Below, in pieces: positions 1-10,200 of a DNA stretch of 26,910 nucleotides. A program made the translations under genes and the position numbers. The notes beneath the pieces were generated by a model, which did not search any database, was not told the origin of the DNA, and saw only the letters and a list, made by a program, of their open reading frames with translations. Position 1 is the stretch's first letter; each line of letters begins with the position of its first letter. Source of the stretch: Coptodactyla brooksi (Eukaryota; Arthropoda; Insecta; Coleoptera; Scarabaeidae); the NCBI GenBank assembly GCA_033557675.1, contig JAWQRM010000194.1, forward strand, positions 1 to 26,910. The letters run 5' to 3'.

Positions 1-9
1 CTACCTTAC

Positions 10-51
10 CTGTCGAAAGAACGTGGAGGATAGGCGTGTTCCTTCAAATGC
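10..51 (-). CDS. Candidate 42-nt internal exon at the left edge
   Basis: On the minus strand AACTGCAG precedes a 42-nt block followed by CAG|GTAAGG. The block is a multiple of three and in phase 0 reads AFEGTRLSSTFFRQ. In a second frame it reads HLKEHAYPPRSFD. The donor is strong and the polypyrimidine tract weak. It could be a further domino exon behind a 3.9-kb intron or an exon of the neighbouring gene. The peptide is not recognised. Confidence 0.3.
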
Positions 52-2049
52 CTGCAGTTTTAACAATTTCGGCCAATCACAATTGAATTTTCAAAGCTAA
101 TAATTGCCAAAATACAAAAATATTAACGCTAACGTGCAATGTAACACGTGACTACACCAAACAACGCTCAATAAACTATTTTAATAATTCTGTATTAATG
201 ATGCACAAGGATTAATATGAAAAGGTGCAGCACGTCATGTTTCAAATGAACAGAACGCGTCCTAACCGTTAGGTAATCAAACTAAAAGTAACCTACATCT
301 CTTAAAATAGCGCGAAATTATAAAGCATAAGTTTAACTTTACTAACCAAAAATTCCCTAGATTAGGATACAATCAACAATTTTTAAACTTTTAGATGTTT
401 ATAATTAAACAATTTTAGATGTTTAAATATACAAAATCAAATGATATTTGAAAATTAAGACTAGAAAAATCCAACAATATGAGATAACAAATTAAAACCT
501 AACAGCAATGTCAATTCAATTTATTAAATGTAAACAATTTAGTGCCCATTAGCTGTAATTACAGTGTATATATAAAGTATTTGTACAGTTGGGAATCTTT
601 TTCGCCCTTATGACCGTTAACAATAGTGTTTCGTGTTCTATGGGATTAATATCCGGTCTTTGTACAGTCGTTTCTAACCTGCATCAAAATGTAGTCTAAT
701 GTAAGATCCAATCCTTCAGTGCTAGTTTTTATTTGCGGTCAGTGACACAATCGATCAAAATACAGATTTTCGATTCCATATGGACTCACACAACCCCATA
801 CTAATTGTGACCTACTACTATGTGCAATGAGAGAAAGATTTTGCTTGCGATGTTTGGCTTTATTATATCTTCACACTAAACATTTATCATCTGATGAAAG
901 CATATTAAATTTATTTTCGCCCGTAAATATTTTTCCAAGAACCAACTGGCAACTTTTGGTGATAGTTTGCAAAAAAAAATGTTTTGCCTGTACCATAAAT
1001 TGAAGTTCCTCAATCTACTGTGGTATGGAGAACTACAATGGCAAATGAAAGAAATATACAAAACATTGTTTCTCGAGTATTCCTGATATCGTGAATACAG
1101 AAATAAAGGAAACCACATATAGAGTGTACAAGGAAGTATCAGTACCATACGTTATTAGGTGCCTTATGAAAAAATTATACTTGAATTTGAAATTAATAAC
1201 TGTGAAGAAACTATATGTGAATATTCACATGCCAATCAATACAATCTAGCTTAAGCATATTTATGTGAGGCCTGGTACGATACGGTAAAAAGAAGGTTGC
1301 ACTAGGAAAGCGCTATTTAAATATATGATCTGATCTACTTAAAGTGGATTGGTTCAGTGGATAAATTTGGACAGAGAACTCAAAATTAGTCATTTATATT
1401 GACTGCTCTATATATTTTCCATCTTTACCTTTCGTGTCAAATACATTTATATTCGTATTTTTGTTTTTTTTATATTATATGTACTATTAATATAGAGAAA
1501 CTAAAAGTACCTCAATTATAATGAAAAAGGTATTCTTAAGCTAGGATCTGTATACAGGTAGTAAAGGGTCTTCTCTTCTTTAAAACTTTATTTATGATGA
1601 GCCAGTAGCTCAAGTTGTAAAACCCACTTTCAAATGGGAATGCTACAACATTATTTATTGTGAAAGCAGTATTTCTTACGTAACAATCATAATACTTGAA
1701 AAATTATACGGTAACTTGTGATACACTGATTTTAAATAAACATTAAAACAGTAATCCTTGCTTTTCAGGTTTCCCATAAAATCTGTTTAAATTTTCTTGT
1801 GTAATTACTGTGTTCTGACAATAAATGGTAAATGGAATTCTCAAATGTGGGAGTATATATGTAGGTGTCAACGGAATTATTATCATCTTATTGTTTACTC
1901 TTATTTCTTAAGTTATCGAAATAAAAATTTAGCAATTGCAATGTTGGTTTTGACAAACTTATCACTGTTCTAGGATTTCCGGTTGCACTGAATGTGACTC
2001 CAACTTTTGATTTTTTTTAATGTACTGCGCTATATATTTATACCTATTT

Positions 2050-2140
2050 GGAATCTCCTGAAAATTTTGAATAGGTCTACACTATTTCCATGAGTTTTCA
2101 TGGCATACCGTGGAAATGATTTTTAGAACAATTTCTATTG
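2050..2140. repeat. Dispersed repeat, copy 1 (copy 2 at 18690..18780)
   Basis: The TGAAAATTTTGAA core, then TATTTC-ATG, TTTT-ATG, and ATGATTTTTAGA appear in the same order and spacing at both places with substitutions. The family is not recognised. The two copies lie in different domino introns. Confidence 0.4.
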
Positions 2141-2559
2141 CAATATGTAGTGACATGAATGGGCTAATGTCGTCCAAAGCGATTATATTGACTACGAAAA
2201 ATTAGAAACAGCGACCTTTAGTTATTCTGGCAGTTCTGAATGTTTGCAAACTTTTCACAATTTACTTTTTGTTTTTAATGGTAACCCTTAATGGTACCGA
2301 ATCACCAACATGTAGCATTCTAAAGTTAACCAAATGGTACCCGTACAAAGATATGTTAAAATTTGACAAAATAAAATTGGTTGTTTGGTTGAATATATTA
2401 AATATTTTCTGTTTTGGTGTCACACATAACAGTTATATTTTTACTAACTAAATTTAATAACACAATAAAAGCTACAAATACCAGCAACACAAATTAAAAG
2501 ATATTTTGGCATTTTGGAATTCGATACTGTATTTTCAGTAAGTGACAAATTTGTTAATA

Positions 2560-2830
2560 TATGCACCCTGACTAACATATTATACCTATAAAATTTTGTT
2601 TTGATAGCTTAAAAATAAGGGTATAAAATTGGATACTAAAGAGTTTATTGACACCCTACACAGGGTGCAACAAAACTAATGGTCATAACTATAAGGGGTG
2701 ATAGAATTTGCGAAAACAAACAACTTTTGACATACAATGTGGGGTCCTCTGGTAATTCAATGGGCATCTCGTAAAGGAGACTTTTCCTTTACGAGATGCG
2801 AGGAAATGTCCCCAGAGAAAAAACAGTGAA
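2560..2830. mobile_element. Terminal fragment of a DNA transposon with a hairpin
   Basis: CTACACAGGGTGCAACAAAA followed by AAGGGGTGAT resembles the CAGGGTG ends of insect mariner/Tc1-type elements. An inverted GCACCCTG sits upstream near 2563. A perfect 15-bp inverted repeat (GCATCTCGTAAAGGA, arms 2764..2778 and 2785..2799, 6-nt loop) lies inside. No transposase remains. Confidence 0.45.
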
Positions 2831-3670
2831 AACGGAGAAAAGACCTCTTACTTATTTAATTTCTTACCTTGTTGTTAAAAAATGGTAAGTGGTGTATATG
2901 AAATTTCATTTTTATCCAAAGCTGCCGATAGCTTAAGATGTGTTTTTTCCCAAAGCATTTTCCCAATTTCCGTTTTCTTTACGATAAGTACGATAGGAAA
3001 AGTAAATGTATTAAAACACTTCAAATGTTGGTTAACGTTTTATTGAAAAAGTAAACTATATTTTTCATACGTTTTTACAGGATTAATCTTGTTTATACCT
3101 GAAATAGAAGGAAAAATTCATGTCTATGCACTGTTCCAAAATTAAAGAAAAAAGAGACATGCACTTATAAAAAGAAAAACAAAAGACAATTAGTTTTAGA
3201 AAGGTACTTCGTTTATTTAAGAAACATGTATGTACAATAAAAAAAAAGACAACTAAAACGCAAAACAAATATACGTACATCCCTTTTATTGTACAATGTA
3301 GGGCGAAAAATTCTATTGAAACATATCACAGATCAGAAAAAGGATAACATGTACAATGATGAGTAAGTATTTACTTAGGATTAATTTTCATCGTAAGCAA
3401 AATAATTTAAGTAACGTATTATAAATAATGGAATAAAAGTAGCAATACTGAAATAATATAATTGGTGCGTCTAACCACAATCAATGGTCGTTTATAGACA
3501 AAGACAACAAAGTATATGGTGCCGAAATCTGCAATAAACTATAAAAATTAGCATACCATGTAGTATAATTTTGATGTACATCCGGACCATAATGAAGATT
3601 TGCAAACTAAATATTAACTTGAAATTTGAACGATACTTGTACAACTAGAGCCATTTCTCATTGCAGAATA

Positions 3671-3676
3671 TTTATT
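3671..3676 (-). terminator. Candidate polyadenylation signal near the long-isoform 3' end
   Basis: AATAAA on the minus strand, about 240 nt past the read-through stop at 3916. It would end a transcript that stops at VSNRLLKK or at a short terminal exon near 3738..3755. The support is positional only. Confidence 0.3.
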
Positions 3677-3737
3677 TCTACCTTTATCTGTAAGCTGTAT
3701 ACAACTGTTGAGTAAGGTTGAACGCACCTGATTGCTG

Positions 3738-3755
3738 CTATATGCTGAATGTGAC
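3738..3755 (-). CDS. Candidate short terminal exon of domino
   Basis: On the minus strand a T-rich tract and ATTAG acceptor (3756) precede GTCACATTCAGCATATAG. In the phase left by the 3943 donor this reads VTFSI and a stop. The AATAAA signal lies about 60 nt further on. The exon is short enough to be chance, so this is only one of three possible C-termini. Confidence 0.2.
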   Translation of the reverse strand, partial: VTFSI

Positions 3756-3942
3756 CTAATTGTTATAAAAAGAAGCCAAGATGGATAAATTAGAATAACT
3801 ACAACACAAAAATTAGTTTACCACATATGTAAAATGCAATGATTCAGGTCATTTCAGCACAGCAACAAACTAGCCATCAAATGTGGTGAGTAATTAACAG
3901 GTATCAGAGGAAGGGCTATTTCTTCAAAAGCCTGTTACTTAC

Positions 3943-4260
3943 TTGATCGCGTTCCTTCTCCGCATTAGATTGGGGAGAGGAAACAGCCTGTGTGACCGCA
4001 ACACCCGACTGCATCGACACCGCCACGATCGGAGTGCTAGCATTGCCGGTAGAGCTGCCCGCGACGGCCGTCTGAATACGCACGGGACTACCCTGCCTAA
4101 CGACGGACTGATTTTGCAATGCCGCAGTGACCTGCGAAAGCAGATGGGTTGGGGACGTCACATTAGATGGCACTTTGATGCCGGCCAATGCACCGGCCAG
4201 CGTCGAAGATCCTTGTGGGCGTATCGTCGTGGTTATGCCCTGAGAAGTTGCTGCTACCAC
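3943..4260 (-). CDS. domino (dom): domino exon: Gln/Thr/Ser-rich tail, part 4 (last confident exon)
   Basis: The exon has 106 codons, starting VVAATSQGITTTIRPQGSST, passing VTSPTHLLSQVTAALQNQSV and ending PQSNAEKERDQ. The acceptor TTATAATAATAG precedes GTGGTA, and the donor is CAA|GTAAGT at 3942. If the donor is ignored, the frame adds VSNRLLKK and stops at 3916..3918, and an AATAAA lies at 3676..3671. The exon could therefore be terminal in some transcripts. The strong donor suggests at least one further exon. Confidence 0.9.
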
Positions 4261-7200
4261 CTATTATTATAAATAGGAAAGTCAGTAATCAATGTCGAAA
4301 AAATAAGATTTTCAAAGTTCGAGAACAAAAATCCAAAATTAGATGAATCAACTAAGAAGGTAGATGATCACTCTTGTGTTATGCAGTATCCTGCTTCAAA
4401 TTCAAAGAGAGAACCTACCTGGATCGTAGGTTTATTTCCTTGACCAGTATTGACTGGAATGACCCGGGGTGTGCCTTTTGCCAAAACGACAGGTGTCTGT
4501 TGAACTGTCAAAGGCGTTTTGATAACTTGTTGAAACTGTTGCATGTTGAGTGGTGCGGTCAGAGGTTTTGATCCAACAATCAGCTGTGTGGAGACTCCTG
4601 CCTTACCCGCCACCTGAGCTATACCTATTTTCTGATTGAATAGTTTCTTTTGCGCAAGCATCTGCTGCTGGAACTGGATGTGTCGGATCTGTTGTGGAGT
4701 GCTGGTCTTAATAGTTGCGCCTGGTGCTAGTGCTTTAACTTGTCCCAGCGTGACTCCTGTTACGGGTATGGTCACGGTTTGTGTAACGCCACTACTCGAT
4801 ACGGCTTTGACCAGCGTAGCGACTTGCGTACCAGAGCTGCCCGCCTGCTGTATCGTCTGCACAAAGCTTTGCGGTGTTATACTTTGAATTGTTGAAGGTT
4901 GAGATGAGGCAGCTAAGACTTTCTGGTGAATTTGCCTTTGCTTCAGAAGTTGAGTCACCTCACTGTCAGCAGCAACTCTGGCGATGGCTTGTTTGTTTAT
5001 AGCAACAGTTCCTTGCCTGACATACTGCAAACACGTTGACATTAAATATCATCGTTAAAGTTACTCCAGTTAAATACAAAAAATAGCACTTACGCTGACT
5101 TGAGCCCTCGGTTGCGCCTGTGTGAACTGTACTTGGACAGCCGGTTGCCCGGCAATGGTCACAGTGGTGGTCTTGACAGCTTGAGCGCCCGTTAAACTCC
5201 CCGTTTGCAACCTAATTTGTTGTTTCAGCATGGCTTGCCTTATGATCTGCTGTTGGGCGGGAGTAATTGTTTTACCGGTTGCGGTACCGCTCACTATTGC
5301 CTTTGCTTGTACTGGAGTACCAGACACAATCAGTCGTTGTGTCGCCTGCTGAAGCTGTGTAGCATTTAGGCCAGTCACGGAAACACCTGTTGATGACTGC
5401 AGTGGTGATGCAACGATACGTTGAGTTCGGATTGTATCTTGTAATTAGAAAAGAAAAAAAAAGTTAGCCACCACTCTTTAAACTATATCTCAAAATCGTT
5501 ACTTTGTTCAGTTCGTATAATAATTAGCTTATATACAATATATAACTTTGATTAGTTCACAGATTGACAGACAGACAAGCCCGTAGAAATATCCTAATTC
5601 TTTTTAGTGTTCATTCTAGTGTTCATTTACTTATTGCACACAACTTACTTGTTGGTGGAGTACTTGGAGTTGAAACTGCTGTGGTAATTGTGGAACCAGT
5701 AGTGGTCGTTTGCGTTATAGCCACGTGACTAACTGTTGGTGCCACTGCCTGCTGGGTGCTGTTAGACGAACTTGCTTGCTGAGATGGTGTGGCTTGCGTT
5801 TGAGCAGAAATCGACACACCCTTCAATAACCTAGATATGAATAAAAGATAGTTGTAGTTATCAGCACAAATACAATCAGTATAAATGCTGGAATACCTTT
5901 GTGAACCCTGTTGATCCTGTGGCTTCTTTTCCCTTGCCAATCTTTCAGCACGCCTCGTTGCTACATCTCCTGGTAGAACGGGATGGTCAATGTCAATGCC
6001 ACAATCGTTCAATAGTGCTGCATGTTTCGGGTGCAGTTTAACTGTGGCAGTGGTCGATGTTGATCTAGATGTGGTGCTCCGCCTAGTCGTATTCACTTTC
6101 AGAGCGTCCAAACGTTGAGTCATGATCTGCGAGAACGATGAGTTATTGTCCTGCGCGTACAGCTGGGACGTCCTCAGTGGTCTACCGGACTTGTTCTGAG
6201 TAGGAAATTTGTATGGTATGCTACCCTTGATTCTCTTCTTGCGAGGCGATGTGTCTAATACCTAATGATCATGTGTACAATTGTATGAGTATAAAATAAA
6301 AATGTTAGAGGCTTTTTATAGGTAGTGATTTTATTAAAGGCCTGTGATGATTGACTAGGCCAGAAAATAAAATCAACATTCATAAAATTCAATAATAAAA
6401 TATAAACTTTCAACTGCCACCTTTCAGTAACTTGCCAATGTTATAAACTTTATATAGGGTTCAGTTCTATAGTTCTACAGAATATACCATTTCAACGGTG
6501 AAAAATAATACTTGATACATGAGCACCATCGCACTCCTGTAGTCGTGAACGAAAATTTTCTATTACAGGCCATAACATGTTCAGTATAATGCGTGCAACT
6601 TCTTCCTGAATTTTTAATTTCAGTTCCACTAATATTTGTGGTTGCTCTTCATACACTTATTCTTAAGAAAACCACAAAGGAAATAATTAATTCTTATAAC
6701 CTCCTCTTGCAGGAACCACGTAATGTGTAAAAAGTGAATCAATTCTTGTATCGAAAATGTTGAGACCGTGTTTTTGTAACGTGCTGGCGTTTTGTAATGT
6801 GCAACAGTTATGGCGTTCCCTCTATCGTCTTGGAAAAAAATATGGTCCTATAATGCCAAATGATAAAAGTACACAGTACAGTGCGATTTTTGGAGTCAGA
6901 AGTTTCTTTATGTAACTGAAGAGGGTTTTCAGCACTCTAAATTTGACTGTTGTTTGAAACACCACAACATTTCTTAACAAAAATTCAAGCAAGCCACAAA
7001 ATCGGAGTCTCTTAATTTCTGAACAATTTGGATTTTATAGGGGTGAAACTTTAGGTGTTTATATAAGATTCGATGCATCGATGGTTCACTGATATTCAAT
7101 GCTAATAACACATGCTCTTTCGCTAAAAAAAACACGACAAATAATTCCTGTGCTCAATAAGACAAACTTACTAAAAACAAGAATAATAGAAGCAAGAATG

Positions 7201-10200
7201 CAATATGAAAGCAGCCTCTTGGAAAATAGAGAAGAGATATTTCTACTCCTACATCAAAGGGATCCTGACCAGTCACACCTCAAAGTATCCTCAAAGATCC
7301 ATCCACGGGTAACATAATTGCAGACCTTCATGTGACGGCAGAATCTTTTCTAACACCACTTGCAACAGGTCTACGCCAGAGAAACCTCTCATAACTTTTC
7401 AACCTTACCACAACAAGCAAGAACCCTTGAATTTATTACTTTCATAGAAATCACAAAAGAAGTCACTAAGGCAATAGTTTCACTCAAAAACCGTATGTTA
7501 ATTAACTGTTCTATAGCTATTGTGCCAGTACTGACCAAAATCATGCAGCAGTTGTTAGATCAACAGAACATGCCAGAAAAATCATCTCATGCAACAATAG
7601 TACTTATATTTAAAAAGGGAAACAAATTTAATAGTATTATACCCAACGCGTTACGTGCCTTGTGGAGAACTACAAATGTTCTTTACCTAGTCTACGAGGA
7701 AGCTTTCAATAACGACCCTTTGAAAATACTAATTTGGAAACTAATTTTGGTATTAGAGGCAACTTACTTGGGTAGATAAACAGCTTTTTGTGCAACCACA
7801 TATCAAGGATTAGGGTTATTAGGATTATTTTCAACTGTGTTTGCCACAATTGAATCATTAATTTAAAATGGATAACTAAATGTATACCAAAGCGGAATAT
7901 GCAGATATGATATTCCGCTTATTACCAACAGATATATCCCAACAGAAGATTTTCATCACGAAATGTTTTTATGCAAGCTTTTCAAAGACTGCGCGAAACA
8001 GGAAGCGTCCAGTGTACCATTAAAACGGGAGCTCCTCAGAGGCACACTGTTGAGGAAGCAGAAGCAGTTGTTGATGCAGTAATGGATGATCTGAATAGGA
8101 GTATGCAACGCATTGCAAGAATGCAGGGTGTTTCCGCAGCATTTGTTAGAAGAACGTATTATCGAGAAAAATTTCATCCCTACCACATTTAATGCATACA
8201 GGCTCTTCAACCTGGAGATGGTCCGATGCGTGTTGAATTTTGTGAATGGTTATTAGAACGGATTTCTGATGGTAGAGAATTCTTGTCACATGTTATTTGG
8301 ACTAACAAGTCAGTTTGGAAGAGATAGTGCGACAATATGCATAACTAACATCCTATTAACAATCGCCTATACGCTAATAATTATTTAGTTAGTTAGATTT
8401 TAAGTGTTAGAAAATCTAACACTTAATATGGTGAATGAAATCTGGTTTCAACATGATGGGGCACCACCTCATAGAGGAAGAGGTAACTGTGTGGTTAAAC
8501 ACATTTACTGAAATCTTGGCCTCCAAGATTTCCCGATCTAAATCCATTAAATGTTGCATTAAATGCGGTTGAAATTAATACAGTAGAGCAATTAAACGAA
8601 ATGATTTTTTTTATTTCAATTAAACCGAAGGAATCATACGACATTGTCGAGCCTGCATAAGAGCTGTTCATGTTATCATTAAATAAAAAAATGACAAATT
8701 TTCAAAGAATAAAGTGTTTAAAAAAGTGTCTTCTATCTCCTGCTTTAGTTTGGCACGCGATTTGTGATTCACCCTGTATATCTGCTTGGTCAGTTTAATT
8801 GTTGGCAAATACATATACCACTAATACAATGTTTATACTTTATCTTTCCATATTCTATTCTACCTGTATTGATAAAAATCCCTTACCTGTTTCCCTTCTT
8901 CCCGGGGCATAATGACGGACTCAAACCGATACCTGCATTGCTTAGGGCTCCGATAGGTGACGGAAACCGTATTGACGTAATCAGAGACCAGATCCCAGTT
9001 GGGTGTATGACCGGGATTAATCAGGCTCAAATTTAATGGTAGCATTTGAAAGGACTGTATAACCTTCAGCAGGGCCATGTCCTCGTAAACGGTCCAGCTG
9101 TGAAAGCAGACCGGTTCTACTGTCGGTTTGGACGGTTGCAGCTTAACACCCGGCAATGGAACTGGCGGCCTAATAATCCCCCTGTATTTCTGCAGTTTAT
9201 GGTCCCTGCGCATCTTCATCAGTGCAGGCGATGGACGTTCGAATAGGGACCTTGGCGGCGCATACATAGCATCATCTTTTCTATGGATTTTGAATGGCCT
9301 GCGACTATCAATCAATCCCGCTTCATGACGACTTCTTTTATTGTCTTTTTTTATGTACACAGGCGGCAGTTGACTTTCTGACATCACATCTATATCATAC
9401 AAGAAGGCCATAGTTTGGTCTATATACATGTCCGTGTCTTGTTGAGGCGGAGTTGGCGGACACCACATCTGTACATCAATTATATTCATTAATAAACGTT
9501 CAGTGGTTATTAAGGTTGCACTTTTAAATTAAATCTATATAGTTTTTGTATAATTTTTGTAATTTATATGTAATATTTTCGAAACACACACTATTATTTA
9601 TTGCTTATGAATATTTACTGTTGTAGGGTCTAAGGATGAGAATGTGTATTTAAAATGCTTAAAAGAAAATGGTAGGGGTTTGTTTGAAAGCAGTTAAAAA
9701 TCTTGCATAAAATGCACTGCATTTTTGTACAAAATGATAAAATGATATAAAAATTAAAAAACAAAAATTAGGACACCAACTCCAGAAGTAATCATTTATT
9801 TATAGAGGGTTACTTTTTTTATTCTTTTAGCTATTGTTAACTATAAATGAAAAAACTATTTCTAATACTTTATTAATAATCATTGACGAGAAATAGTTAA
9901 GTGTTCTGTACTACCAATCAAATGAGTCATGAAAAAAAACGTGTATTAAGTTGGTTTGAATGTTTTGGTAGTTTACAACATGTTTTGAATACATTAATTA
10001 GTCTTAGAGCAGTTATCGTAAGTGTCTAATAAATAAAGAAGCTTAAAATGCTTGACAATATTAATATGACATATTGCGTATGCATTGAATCAGGCACAAC
10101 TTACTGATATCACTAAAAGTGCTCCTACAGAAAATTCTATTGGGAATAAAGTTCTGCATTTTAGAAAACGTTGGGAACCGATCTATATTTATAGAAAATC

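Larger units (their letters stand above)
52..3737. other. Long non-coding stretch, intron or 3' flank of domino
   Basis: No convincing exon was found in about 3.7 kb of AT-rich sequence. It holds homopolymer runs, a transposon end near 2658, a hairpin at 2764..2799, a dispersed repeat at about 2050..2140 and tRNA-like traces near 1350 and 1600. Short open frames at 876..1148 and 3083..3280 have Phe/Tyr/Cys-rich low-information peptides and are not believed. Confidence 0.6.

Noticed and set aside
876..1148. 90-codon minus-strand open frame
   Set aside because: The Phe/Tyr/Cys-rich peptide is typical of random AT-rich DNA, with no similarity and no splice context.
1594..1655. tRNA-like stretch CCAGTAGCTCAAGTTGTAAA
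   Set aside because: An A-box-like match without a convincing B box or stems. A similar trace at about 1350 (GTTCAGTGGATAAATTTGGA) is equally weak.
3083..3280. 65-codon minus-strand open frame resembling a membrane peptide
   Set aside because: It is hydrophobic only because of T-rich codons and includes homopolymer-encoded residues. There is no support for a gene.
7890..7920. 11-bp inverted repeat AAGCGGAATAT/ATATTCCGCTT
   Set aside because: It falls at the start of the mariner-type transposase remnant next to a deletion. It is short enough to be chance and is not a separate element.
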